Made by a program: the position numbers and the translations under genes
Shown here: positions 1-7,264 of the stretch, in pieces
How positions within the stretch are numbered: position 1 is the first letter of the stretch
Layout: each line of letters opens with the position of its first letter
DNA from: Bacteroidetes bacterium 4572_112
Lineage (GTDB): Bacteria; Bacteroidota; Bacteroidia; Bacteroidales; UBA1556
Direction of reading: 5' to 3'
Assembly: GCA_002254285.1 (NCBI GenBank)
Contig: NIUZ01000041.1
Span: 1-22,704, forward strand
DNA length: 22,704 nt
The notes under the pieces: model-generated
The model's input: only the letters and a program-made list of their open reading frames with translations
Told to the model about the DNA's origin: nothing
The model's database searches: none

Positions 1-1209
1 ATAAGCCTTAGCTATTTCAGCACCTTTGGTATCCATGCCATTCATTTCAGAAAAAATAGTTTCTAAAATATCGGCCTTTTTCTTATTAAAGTTAACAGCT
101 TTCCATGGTTTCATTGAAGCAGGAGCAGCACCAAGCTTAGCATCTACATCTGCTGAGAAATCAGCGATAGTAACATAAGCCTTAGTATTTACATCCCAAA
201 TTGCAACTGGGCGACCTTTTTCGTACTTAAGGAAACCATCTTTTTGAGCTCCTGAAGAATATTGACCACCAGTGATGCCTTGCGAAATCATAGTATCTAA
301 TAATGTAGAATGTAGGTCTTCGTTATCCAATTTAGGGTTCATAACGCTCATAATATAAGAGCAAACCTCAACTCCAACATAGTCGATAAGTTGAAAAATA
401 CCCATTGGGCGAACCAACATATCCTGAGTTACTTTATTAATAGCATAAACGCTATTTACATAACCACCAAAATCGCTAGCCAAACGCTCTGCCTCTTGCA
501 TTCCGTATAAAGCATCACGCATAAAGTGACCATTACCAATAAAACCTGCAATATCGTTTGAAGGAACAATTATTTTGCGAAGACGCTTAGCATAAGCCAA
601 AGCAAAATCATTAACCTCATCCTTAGTATTGTCAGCACGGATAAGTTCTACCAACTTCTGAATTGCTGGTGGGTTATAAAAGTGGAAACCAATAACATTA
701 CCATTAAGCTTAGCTTTTTCGTCAAGCTCAGTAATAGGAATTGAAGATGTATTAGTAAAGAACCAAGGCTCTACATTTGAGTTTTCATTAATCTGACTAA
801 AGATTTTCACCTTAAGAGCAGGATCTTCTTTTATTGCCTCAAAAATAACATGAGAGTTATAAGCAACTTCCATAGCATTTACTGGGCGAACGATATTCAT
901 TACATCAAAGATGTACTCATCAATGATATCAAAATTCTCAATTAAATCAGCTCTGTCAGCATAAAAGCCACGAAGCATCATTGTTTTTTTCTCAGCTATT
1001 TTTCTAACCTGAGTTCTAAGGTAACCCATAAGTCCGTGAAGAGCTTCATCAGAAACATCTACAGCATTAAGGACATAAGTTTTGTCTTTATTTTCTGCTT
1101 GAAGGCTAAGGTCAGCCATTTCAACAGCAGTAAGCAACAGTATACCACTACCCATTTTACCGGCAGCTCCAAGTACTGTTACGTTTTGCATTCTTTCTTC
1201 GTATTTCAT
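1..1209 (-). CDS. 3-hydroxyacyl-CoA dehydrogenase family protein, 3' end outside the window
   Basis: Open for 403 codons from ATG at 1209 down to base 1, where the window cuts it. The enzyme oxidises (S)-3-hydroxyacyl-CoA to 3-ketoacyl-CoA with NAD in the cytoplasm. The N-terminus (residues 10-22) carries a dinucleotide-binding Rossmann turn G14-A-A-G17-K-M-G20. Around residues 155-190 are the family motifs NTSSIPI and GFHFYNP; H176 and the Glu twelve residues later (E188, in LVELI) match the spacing of the His-Glu catalytic dyad of HAD enzymes. A GFIGNG motif marks the start of the C-terminal dimerisation domain. The open frame is already longer than a typical 280-310 residue HAD, so this is the longer Bacteroidota-type variant. 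It lies 108 bases downstream of an enoyl-CoA hydratase on the same strand, with no -7 box between them, so the two are probably cotranscribed and act in sequence. Family assignment is firm; chain-length specificity is not readable. Confidence 0.88.
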   Translation of the reverse strand, partial: MKYEERMQNVTVLGAAGKMGSGILLLTAVEMADLSLQAENKDKTYVLNAVDVSDEALHGLMGYLRTQVRKIAEKKTMMLRGFYADRADLIENFDIIDEYIFDVMNIVRPVNAMEVAYNSHVIFEAIKEDPALKVKIFSQINENSNVEPWFFTNTSSIPITELDEKAKLNGNVIGFHFYNPPAIQKLVELIRADNTKDEVNDFALAYAKRLRKIIVPSNDIAGFIGNGHFMRDALYGMQEAERLASDFGGYVNSVYAINKVTQDMLVRPMGIFQLIDYVGVEVCSYIMSVMNPKLDNEDLHSTLLDTMISQGITGGQYSSGAQKDGFLKYEKGRPVAIWDVNTKAYVTIADFSADVDAKLGAAPASMKPWKAVNFNKKKADILETIFSEMNGMDTKGAEIAKAY

Positions 1210-1239
1210 ATATCTGTTATGTGTTTTGTTTTTATTGTT

Positions 1240-1296
1240 GAGGCAGTTCGTGAACTGCCTTTACTCATCGCGAGGCAGTTCGTGAACTGCCTTTAC
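1240..1296. repeat. Twin copies of a 25-base palindromic repeat
   Basis: Two identical 25-base copies lie at 1240-1264 and 1272-1296, offset by exactly 32 bases. Each contains a perfect 9-bp inverted repeat (AGGCAGTTC, 2-base GT loop, GAACTGCCT) followed by TTTAC. They fill the gap between the enoyl-CoA hydratase stop and the dehydrogenase start. They could fold as two hairpins in the shared mRNA or act as REP-like interspersed elements. They lack the U-run of an intrinsic terminator. The copies are seen directly; the role is inferred. Confidence 0.85.
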
Positions 1297-1317
1297 AATG
1301 TCCTATCAAAAAAGTAT

Positions 1318-2091
1318 CTACCAGTTTGGTTTACGTTTCTCAAGGAAGGCTGTCATACCCTCTTTACCTTCGCTACCTTCTCCGAAAAGAGTTCCGAAGT
1401 GCATAGCTTCAAGATTTGATCCTTCAACAAAGCTTTTATTTAATCCCTGACGAGTTACTTCTTTTACTTTACGAACAGCAAGAGGTCCTTTGCCAGCAAT
1501 ATTATTTGCGATCTTCATAACCTCATCCATCAACTGCTCTGGGGCAAATACTTTCTGTACCAATTTCAAGCGAAGAGCCTCATCAGCAGAAATCATATCT
1601 GCAGTAAGAAGAAGATACATAGCATCAGCTTTACCAATTAGGCGAGCCATACGTTGCGTACCAGCATAACCTGGAATCAAACCTAGATTAACCTCTGGCT
1701 GACCAAATTTAGCTTTAGAACTAGCAATACGGAAATCGCAGCTCATTGCAAGCTCACAACCTCCACCAAGAGCAAAACCATTAATTGCAGCAATCACTGG
1801 AAAAGGCATTGCTTCTAAGCGGTCAAACGTTTCTTGACCATACTTACTAAAAGCTTGACCTTCGTCGGCAGTTTTACCAACCATTTCGGCAATATCGGCA
1901 CCAGCAACAAAAGCTTTACCGTCGCCAGTAAGTACCATTACTCTTATTTCATCATTGGATTCAAATTCATTTAGAAGGGAATTCATTTCGTCAAAAAATG
2001 CTGTATTTAAAGCATTCATGGCTTTGGGGCGGCTGATAGTTACCACAGCTACTCCATTAAGTATTTCTGTATTTAGTATTTGATATGACAT
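1318..2091 (-). CDS. Enoyl-CoA hydratase/crotonase
   Basis: A 257-residue cytoplasmic enzyme that hydrates 2-trans-enoyl-CoA to 3-hydroxyacyl-CoA; the length is normal for the family. The CoA-binding/oxyanion segment AFVAGADI (60-67) and the GGGCELA motif (109-115) are intact. Both catalytic glutamates are present: E113 in GGGCELA and E133 in FGQPEVNLG, twenty residues apart as in rat mitochondrial crotonase. IPGYAGTQR follows as in true hydratases, and the C-terminus ends in the usual FLEKRKP. The product is the substrate of the dehydrogenase encoded immediately downstream, so the pair fits beta-oxidation or crotonyl-CoA/butanoyl-CoA metabolism. It could equally be a crotonase working in short-chain (crt-type) metabolism; no adjacent thiolase or acyl-CoA dehydrogenase is visible to settle this. 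A TATATTTG box on the same strand at 2192-2199 is the likely promoter. Confidence 0.93.
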   Translation of the reverse strand: MSYQILNTEILNGVAVVTISRPKAMNALNTAFFDEMNSLLNEFESNDEIRVMVLTGDGKAFVAGADIAEMVGKTADEGQAFSKYGQETFDRLEAMPFPVIAAINGFALGGGCELAMSCDFRIASSKAKFGQPEVNLGLIPGYAGTQRMARLIGKADAMYLLLTADMISADEALRLKLVQKVFAPEQLMDEVMKIANNIAGKGPLAVRKVKEVTRQGLNKSFVEGSNLEAMHFGTLFGEGSEGKEGMTAFLEKRKPNW

Positions 2092-2501
2092 ATTCTGAAC
2101 GTATTTATATCATTAATATCTAATCAAAAACATCATAATTAACTGCAATTCAAATATTTGCAAATAATTATGCGTTTTGAATTTTGAATCCCAAATATAG
2201 GTAAAAAAGGCTGTCATTTTACGCACAAACAAGGCTCTAGCAATTGCTTAAACAGTCCTAAACGTTGTGGAAACATGATTAAAATACAAAAATATATTAC
2301 ATACAAAAAAAGCATACTCATTAGTATACAGAAACATACAATGTTGCTATTTTAATAACATAATGAAATTTTGAAAATTATGGACGGAATAACACTCTCA
2401 CTATAAGGTGCAAAAATTAGCAAGTCCATAAAAAGAAATGATTTGTATCAGTTTTTATCGGTGCTTTTGACGTAATATTCAATAAAATAACAATAGAAAA
2501 A
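2092..2501. other. Intergenic region of 410 bases without a gene
   Basis: I see no credible reading frame on either strand. The region carries the likely -7 box of the hydratase operon (2192-2199, minus), a perfect palindrome CAAATATTTG at 2151-2160, a second one (AGCAATTGCT) at 2239-2248, and an 8-bp inverted repeat TTATGGAC/GTCCATAA at 2378-2385 and 2424-2431 with a 38-base loop. The last might be part of a transcript end for the peptidase gene that stops at 2502, but it lacks a U-run. All of these could be chance in AT-rich DNA. Confidence 0.6.
2192..2199 (-). promoter_or_regulatory. Putative -7 box for the enoyl-CoA hydratase operon
   Basis: On the minus strand the sequence reads TATATTTG, a full match to the Bacteroidota -7 consensus TAnnTTTG. 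No TTTG is found at the expected -33 spacing, so support is partial. It would give a leader of roughly 95 bases. Confidence 0.45.
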
Positions 2502-3281
2502 CTAGAGATAACTTTTTATCAATCTTAGTTTGTGAGAATATTTGCGAGTATCCACATTAAATATCCCCTGATGGTCTATTGCATCAATTCTAACTTTGCC
2601 AGAAGCGTGCATAATTTTATTATCACCTAAGAGAATCCCCACATGAATAATATCGCCTTCATCATTATCAAAGAAAGCCAAATCACCAACAAAGGCATCG
2701 GTAATAAAGTTTATTGTTTCGCCTTGTTTTGCTTGCATAGAAGCATCACGAGGAAGTTTAACACCACTAACTTTATACACTGTTTGAGTAAGACCTGAGC
2801 AGTCTACTCCAAAAGGAGTTTTCCCTCCCCAAAGATATGATGCATTAGTGTACATCATAGCATTTTCGATAATGAGCTTGCGCGAGGTTTTTGCTTTTGC
2901 AGAAACAGCACTACCTTCAAAAGAATACCTTTTGCCAGCAATGGTAAGTTTATTTTGAGCCAAACCCGGCAGGTGACTACCTACAACAAGAGGAACCATC
3001 TGCTTTGTTTTTTCAGGAACTACCACCTGCACCAAATCAGAGGTATAGAATAGCGGCAAGGTATTAAGACGATTCATTTCCTGATCATCAATTATTGTAA
3101 ATTGCTTTGGATCTACCCAACCTTGATACCTATCCGTATTAATACGAACATAAGCCCAATTTGCGCTTTGCTCAATTACTTCTAAAGTTTCGCCAAAAAG
3201 CACCTGACTAACCATTTCTGATCGATCATCTGATGCTGCCCTTAAAGGCATAATTCCTACTGTACAAACTGCAAATGCCAT
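2502..3281 (-). CDS. SH3-domain NlpC/P60 (C40) peptidase
   Basis: A 259-residue protein with a bacterial SH3-like domain (about residues 2-64, including the SEMVSQVLFGE and GWVD segments) joined to an NlpC/P60 cysteine peptidase domain (about 133-255). The catalytic triad is visible: C161 in VDCSGL, H213 in IIHVGI and H225 in MHASG. Members of this family cut peptidoglycan stem peptides, usually gamma-D-Glu-diaminopimelate bonds, with the SH3 domain helping to bind the wall. The N-terminus has no hydrophobic signal peptide: the SH3 domain begins at once, as I recall for related Bacteroidota proteins, so action on recycled muropeptides inside the cell is possible. A TACTTTTG box at 3301-3308 lies 20 bases upstream, so it has its own promoter even though the next gene upstream ends 36 bases away on the same strand. 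Confidence 0.9.
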   Translation of the reverse strand: MAFAVCTVGIMPLRAASDDRSEMVSQVLFGETLEVIEQSANWAYVRINTDRYQGWVDPKQFTIIDDQEMNRLNTLPLFYTSDLVQVVVPEKTKQMVPLVVGSHLPGLAQNKLTIAGKRYSFEGSAVSAKAKTSRKLIIENAMMYTNASYLWGGKTPFGVDCSGLTQTVYKVSGVKLPRDASMQAKQGETINFITDAFVGDLAFFDNDEGDIIHVGILLGDNKIMHASGKVRIDAIDHQGIFNVDTRKYSHKLRLIKSYL

Positions 3282-3300
3282 ATTTATTTTTTATAATCGT

Positions 3301-3308
3301 CAAAAGTA
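3301..3308 (-). promoter_or_regulatory. Putative -7 box for the C40 peptidase
   Basis: Reads TACTTTTG on the minus strand, a full match to TAnnTTTG, ending 20 bases before the ATG at 3281 and giving a short leader. No clear -33 TTTG. Confidence 0.45.
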
Positions 3309-3317
3309 AACAAATTA

Positions 3318-4487
3318 CTAATTCGAATAGTAAGTAGATCGATCATAATAAGACAACTTCATTTCGTCGTACGAATTCCATACCTGCTTAGTTGTTCTTT
3401 TGCCAGTATACCAATCTACCCAAAACCATACATTATCAAGCTTTGCTGCCATATAAAACCTGCCACTACTACTGCTTGACACTCTTTTACATTCTTCATA
3501 CAAACAAGGCACCTCGCGATTATAATCTATTGAATCGCCCCATTCCCAAAGATATACGCCCCACAATCCATCGTTTGCAACCATGGTAAAAGGAGCATTC
3601 CATGAGTAGTTGACTATACTATCAAATTGAGGAGGAATTAATATATGTATAGTATCTCCATAATCTTGATATAGTCCCCATTTTTGCGAGGCTGTAACCC
3701 TTGCTTTAAATATACCATCACCATTAGTTTCATCTAAAGCTATTGTGTCGGCTCTTAATTTCCGCAGCCTTTGCTTATCTACATTAGAATACCCCTCGGT
3801 AATAATCTCAATTTTATATTCACCATCTAAAAAATAACGAAAGGTACGGCCTTCTTTTTTAAAGCTATAATAGCTTGAATACCATTCTCCATCAACATCA
3901 TATATTTCTGAATCCACAAATTTGATACTATCCCATTCCACGTCAAATTTCACAATATAATCAGAGTTCATATACACCATTCCTTGCTTACCATCACTAT
4001 ACAATATCGTTATACCTTCATTATAATTTACAAAATCTCTACTAACCGCTATAGAATCATAGATTGGCTCTATCAAATAATTTCGTGAATATAATGAATA
4101 AAGCCCTATTCCTTTTTTTGTTCCAATTTCGATATACGCGCCTACTTTTTCAAGCTTAGTATATTTGCATTCCAAAATCAAATTAAACTCATTATTATAC
4201 AACCCATAATGTTTTTTACGCTGTACTATATAAAAGGAATAGTAATCTTCATAATACTTTATTGATTCATATTTAATTGGAATTTTAAGTTCAAAATCAT
4301 AATCTATCACACCCATTTTTCGTCCTTTTTTCACTAAGTAAACTCCATAAAATGAATCACCATTGTCAATAATTGTGGCCTTATATTTATCCATAATAAT
4401 TTCACTATCTGCTTGTGAAAAGATATTTTTGTTGAATGACAAAAATAAAAGCACAATAATAATTGTATAAAAAAAAGAAAACTTCAT
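3318..4487 (-). CDS. Exported WG-repeat-like protein
   Basis: A 389-residue protein with a clear type I signal peptide: basic start, hydrophobic residues 5-20, and probable cleavage after FSQ (about residue 25). The mature part is built of degenerate WG-type repeats of about 35-50 residues. Their recurring core is a Gly-Leu/Val-Tyr strand pair followed by I-P-x-x-Y/F-[DE]-S-I or a variant, for example near KMGVIDYDFELKIPIKYESI, HYGLYNNEF, GIGLYSLYSR, KWGLYQDYGD and LWGVYLWEWGD. Such repeats are common in secreted Bacteroidota proteins and probably form a beta structure; no enzymatic motif is visible. There is no lipobox and no T9SS C-terminal domain, so a periplasmic location is the simplest reading. 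Its start shares an 80-base divergent promoter region with the methyltransferase operon. Function unknown. Confidence 0.8.
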   Translation of the reverse strand: MKFSFFYTIIIVLLFLSFNKNIFSQADSEIIMDKYKATIIDNGDSFYGVYLVKKGRKMGVIDYDFELKIPIKYESIKYYEDYYSFYIVQRKKHYGLYNNEFNLILECKYTKLEKVGAYIEIGTKKGIGLYSLYSRNYLIEPIYDSIAVSRDFVNYNEGITILYSDGKQGMVYMNSDYIVKFDVEWDSIKFVDSEIYDVDGEWYSSYYSFKKEGRTFRYFLDGEYKIEIITEGYSNVDKQRLRKLRADTIALDETNGDGIFKARVTASQKWGLYQDYGDTIHILIPPQFDSIVNYSWNAPFTMVANDGLWGVYLWEWGDSIDYNREVPCLYEECKRVSSSSSGRFYMAAKLDNVWFWVDWYTGKRTTKQVWNSYDEMKLSYYDRSTYYSN

Positions 4488-4526
4488 ATGTATAGGTATG
4501 TATTAAAAAAATAAAATTTGTGTTCC

Positions 4527-4555
4527 CAAAAATAACAAATAAAAACTTATGCAAA
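4527..4555 (-). promoter_or_regulatory. Promoter of the WG-repeat gene
   Basis: On the minus strand TTTG (4555-4552) is followed after 17 bases by TATTTTTG (4534-4527), the best -33/-7 pair in the window for the Bacteroidota sigma factor. The ATG is 40 bases downstream at 4487. Confidence 0.5.
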
Positions 4556-4572
4556 AGCCCTAATGTTTTTAG

Positions 4573-4580
4573 TAATTTTG
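4573..4580 (+). promoter_or_regulatory. Putative -7 box of the methyltransferase/J-domain operon
   Basis: TAATTTTG matches TAnnTTTG and ends 26 bases before the ATG at 4607. It helps decide that start: an in-frame ATG exists at 4520, but it lies upstream of this box and adds 29 residues unlike the family. No good -33 element is seen. Confidence 0.5.
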
Positions 4581-4606
4581 CCACAACACAATCTAGACTA
4601 TATATT

Positions 4607-5317
4607 ATGAATAAAGGCACATTATATTTACTTCCAAATACCATTAGTGATGGCGAATGGCAACAAGTAATTCCCAATGGAGTGAAAGAAGATTCGCTTC
4701 CTATTCGTCATTTCATTGTGGAGAATATACGCACAGCGCGCCGTTTTCTTCGCAAAATTGGATATACGGCTAGCTTTGATACAGAGGTGTATTTTTTCGA
4801 ACTGAATAAACATACACAAGCTACAGATATACCTAGCTTTTTGGAGCCTTTGAAGCAAGGCAATGATATGGCTATAATAAGTGAATCGGGCTTACCATGT
4901 GTTGCCGATCCAGGGAATGTCGTTGTAGAAATTGCTCAACGCTTGGGCATAAACATAAAACCGTTGGTGGGTCCTTCGTCAATATTTCTTGCACTTATGG
5001 CATCGGGTTTTAATGGGCAGAATTTTGCTTTTATTGGATATCTACCTATTGATAATGTCCAAAAAATTAAAGCCATTAAGAACTTGGAAAGCCGAATTTA
5101 TAAAGAAAACCAAACTCAGATATTTATAGAAGCTCCATATCGCAATCAAAAGTTATTTGATTTTATATTGCAAAATTGCCAATCGAATACAAAACTTTGC
5201 ATAGCCAAAGAGGTAAGTGCCGATAATGAGTATATAAAAACAAAAACCATTGGCGAATGGAAAAAACATAAGGTTGATATTCAGAAACAAAATACAATAT
5301 TCCTACTATATAAATAA
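4607..5317 (+). CDS. SAM-dependent methyltransferase, RsmI/tetrapyrrole methylase family (short form)
   Basis: A 236-residue cytoplasmic protein. The start at 4607 gives the canonical opening MNKGTLYLLPNTISD; a longer frame from 4520 would add an atypical extension. The tetrapyrrole-methylase fold is recognised by the loop SESGLPCVADPG (92-103), followed by VGPSSIFLALMASGFNGQ and FAFIGYLP, all characteristic of the RsmI branch, which 2'-O-methylates 16S rRNA C1402. This short form, with sequence such as EAPYRNQKLFD and KTKTIGEWKKHK near the end, is a Bacteroidota paralogue that usually exists beside the true RsmI, so its substrate is not certain and I give no symbol. The stop codon overlaps the ATG of the next gene by one base (TAATG at 5315-5319), indicating translational coupling. 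Fold assignment is firm; the target RNA is inferred only. Confidence 0.9.
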   Translation: MNKGTLYLLPNTISDGEWQQVIPNGVKEDSLPIRHFIVENIRTARRFLRKIGYTASFDTEVYFFELNKHTQATDIPSFLEPLKQGNDMAIISESGLPCVADPGNVVVEIAQRLGINIKPLVGPSSIFLALMASGFNGQNFAFIGYLPIDNVQKIKAIKNLESRIYKENQTQIFIEAPYRNQKLFDFILQNCQSNTKLCIAKEVSADNEYIKTKTIGEWKKHKVDIQKQNTIFLLYK

Positions 5318-6071
5318 TGGATATTCTAAGGGCATATAAAATATTGCAGATTACGGATAAGGCTTCAAAAAAGGAGATTAAACAAGCCTATCGTAAACTA
5401 GCAATTTCAATTCTTACGATTATACTAGCGAAAACGAACGTAGCCAAAGGGCAAGAGACAGATATGAATATGAGTTTACAAAGCAGAGCGACGAGCTATA
5501 TATAGAAATATTCTCAAAATACAAGAAAACTAATCAGCGAAAAATTGCTATCCTATTTGCATTAATAGGAGTATTTGTGAGTTCAATATTTATATACGAC
5601 TATACAGCACCTACTATAAACACAACAATACTAATTAATAGTAAACCAAACATAGAAGTCTCGTATAGAAAATACGGAAACATAAACTGCAAATACCAAA
5701 ACTCAGAGTTTGCTATCAGCACCCATGATAGACAAATAATAATGGAGCGACAAAAAAGCAAAATGTCTAAAATTATTGTTTCAGTAGAGCAAACTCCTAT
5801 TCTTAGGAACACTGTTTCATTAAAAATAAAAAACATAGGAGACAAGTCATTCCATATATATCAAACAAGCAATAACAACATATATTTTTGGACTTTCCCT
5901 ATACTATTATTTTTACTATTCCCTTTAATTAGTTTTTTATTCGAAAAACCTACATTCAATTTCGTTTTTTTTGCAATGAATTACAACCTATATGGGTTCC
6001 CTATTGCACTATTATTCATAACATTATACTCTACACCAATATTGTCATTTTTACAAACAATATTAAAATAA
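5317..6071 (+). pseudogene. Broken J-domain membrane protein (internal deletion plus frameshift)
   Basis: The first frame (5317-5505) encodes a perfect start of a DnaJ J-domain, helix I and most of helix II (AYKILQI...KKEIKQAYRKLAI), then leaves homology at about base 5405. A second frame, -1 relative to it, is open from 5397 to 6071. It continues YDYTSENERSQRARDRY with a charged linker, then three hydrophobic segments: about 5539-5600, 5884-5945 and 5980-6065. Together they look like one ancestral gene: a J-domain followed by a linker and membrane anchors. The end of helix II, the HPD loop needed to stimulate DnaK, and helix III are missing, which I estimate at some 35-40 residues, and the frame is lost at the join near 5401-5417. 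Neither piece could act as a cochaperone. Read as two separate genes, the second would start at a GTG (5577) inside the first transmembrane segment, which is unlikely. An assembly fault is possible but would have to remove about 100 bases. Confidence 0.72.
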
Positions 6072-6079
6072 AAAACCAT

Positions 6080-6087
6080 TACATTTG
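6080..6087 (+). promoter_or_regulatory. Putative -7 box of the lipoprotein/crcB pair
   Basis: TACATTTG, a full match to TAnnTTTG, lies between the end of the broken J-domain gene and the ATG at 6106, giving a leader of only about a dozen bases. No clear -33 element. Confidence 0.5.
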
Positions 6088-6105
6088 TAAACTTAATAAT
6101 AGACT

Positions 6106-6756
6106 ATGAAGTATATATTTATAATAGTAGCCGTGTTTTTGATAATGATTATGGGATGCGACAAAACCCCTAATACATATACTATTGAAGGACGTGTAAT
6201 TAATAAACAATTAGGCGATAACTTAACTGGAGTTAAAGTGTATTTAGATGCAAAAAAAATAGAAAATGGAGTTTATAATTCAAGCTTCGTAAATATAAAA
6301 AGTAGCAGTACTGATGGCAGAGGTTCTTTTAATATGGATGTAGAAGAAACGCAAGTTTCTGATTATAGATTTAGAGTATCAGAAACAGGTTATTTCAGCA
6401 TTGAGGAAGAGATTAGTGTGGACAAAATTCATAGCTCAGGAGGTTATAAAAGAACGTTTGAGTTAGTACAACAATCGTGGATTGAGCTAAATGTAAAAAA
6501 CACTATGCCACAAGGTACTGATGATAAAATTACTTATCGTTACTCAAACATTGAGGCATCAGGCAAAAATTGTTGTAATAATAATGTTGTAACAGGTGAA
6601 GGCTTTGATTATGAATCTCATCATAAATGTAGCGTAAGGAGTCATGCATGGATTTATGTCTATTGGACAGTTACAAAATCAGGAAATCAAAGCATACATA
6701 ATGACTCCATATATAGCGGAGACGGCGCAACAGTTATTTATAATATAAACTACTAA
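6106..6756 (+). CDS. Lipoprotein with a carboxypeptidase-regulatory-like beta domain
   Basis: A 216-residue protein. Residues 1-18 form a lipoprotein signal with lipobox MIMGC (acylated C18). Residues 25-118 (TIEGRVINKQ...GVKVYLDAKK...TDGRGSFNMDV...YRFRVSETGYFS) have the rhythm of a carboxypeptidase-D-regulatory/CNA-B-like beta sandwich, often seen at the Bacteroidota cell surface. The remaining hundred residues, containing four cysteines (two adjacent in KNCCNN, one in HHKCS and the lipid-bearing one), match nothing I recognise. The gene ends one base before the ATG of crcB and shares its promoter box at 6080-6087, so the two are cotranscribed; whether that implies a functional link with fluoride export is unknown. 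Lipoprotein status is firm, the fold is moderate, and the function is unknown. Confidence 0.75.
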   Translation: MKYIFIIVAVFLIMIMGCDKTPNTYTIEGRVINKQLGDNLTGVKVYLDAKKIENGVYNSSFVNIKSSSTDGRGSFNMDVEETQVSDYRFRVSETGYFSIEEEISVDKIHSSGGYKRTFELVQQSWIELNVKNTMPQGTDDKITYRYSNIEASGKNCCNNNVVTGEGFDYESHHKCSVRSHAWIYVYWTVTKSGNQSIHNDSIYSGDGATVIYNINY

Positions 6757-6757
6757 A

Positions 6758-7147
6758 ATGCAAAAATTACTATTTGTAGCATTAGGAGGAGCAATTGGCA
6801 GCTCACTCAGATATTTAATATCGACAACAGATTATTTAGCAGGAAGTTTTTTATCAAATTGGAGAACTTTCATTGTTAATATTCTTGGATCTTTAATTAT
6901 TGGGATTATGTATTCAATTTTCGAAACAACATCTCATTACAACAATCTTAAAATTTTCATTGTGATAGGCATATTAGGTGGATTTACTACTTTTTCATCA
7001 TTTGCTTTAGAAAATATTAACTTAATCAGAGATGGAGAGATTAAAACAGCATTTATATACATATTAGCTACCAACACCTTAGGAATTATCGCTGCTTTTG
7101 CTGGTTATTTTTTATATAAACAGCTATTAACAATCAACTTATCGTAG
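6758..7147 (+). CDS. crcB: CrcB/FluC fluoride channel
   Basis: A 129-residue membrane protein with four hydrophobic segments, the normal length of the family. It works as an inward/outward-facing dual-topology homodimer that lets fluoride leak out of the cytoplasm. Family signatures are all present: GGAIGSSLRY (10-19) in helix 1, the pore asparagine N41 in FIVNILGSLIIG (38-49), and the helix-3 break with the phenylalanine box GGFTTFSSF (74-82; F79 and F82). A single gene is enough for a homodimer; no second crcB is adjacent. It starts one base after the stop of a lipoprotein gene, so it depends on the promoter upstream of that gene. I saw no fluoride riboswitch in the short leader at 6088-6105. 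Confidence 0.95.
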   Translation: MQKLLFVALGGAIGSSLRYLISTTDYLAGSFLSNWRTFIVNILGSLIIGIMYSIFETTSHYNNLKIFIVIGILGGFTTFSSFALENINLIRDGEIKTAFIYILATNTLGIIAAFAGYFLYKQLLTINLS

Positions 7148-7193
7148 TTTAAAAATAAATACATAATTAATTACTTATTAATAATAATTATTG

Positions 7194-7201
7194 TATATTT
7201 G
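7194..7201 (+). promoter_or_regulatory. Putative -7 box of the acylphosphatase-like gene
   Basis: TATATTTG, a full match to TAnnTTTG, 63 bases before the ATG at 7265. No -33 TTTG at normal spacing. Confidence 0.45.
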
Positions 7202-7264
7202 CTACATCATATTACATATTTAACATGCTAATATATAATTAGAGCAAAAAATAACAAATCACGG

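Noticed and set aside
1240..1296. CRISPR-like repeat pair
   Set aside because: Only two units, a 7-base spacer and a strong internal palindrome; no cas genes are present.
1036..1419. Plus-strand open frame of 127 codons crossing the twin palindromes
   Set aside because: It runs antisense through the ends of two well-supported enzyme genes and has no recognisable domain; the palindromes simply happen to be open in this frame.
2378..2431. Intrinsic terminator for the C40 peptidase
   Set aside because: The 8-bp arms are 38 bases apart and there is no U-run, so it is reported only as an inverted repeat in the gap.
4520..4606. N-terminal extension of the methyltransferase from an upstream in-frame ATG
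   Set aside because: It precedes the likely promoter box at 4573-4580 and the family starts at MNKGTLYLLPN.
6072..6105. Fluoride riboswitch ahead of the lipoprotein/crcB pair
   Set aside because: The stretch is too short and AT-rich to hold the conserved pseudoknot, and the next leader downstream is a one-base gap.
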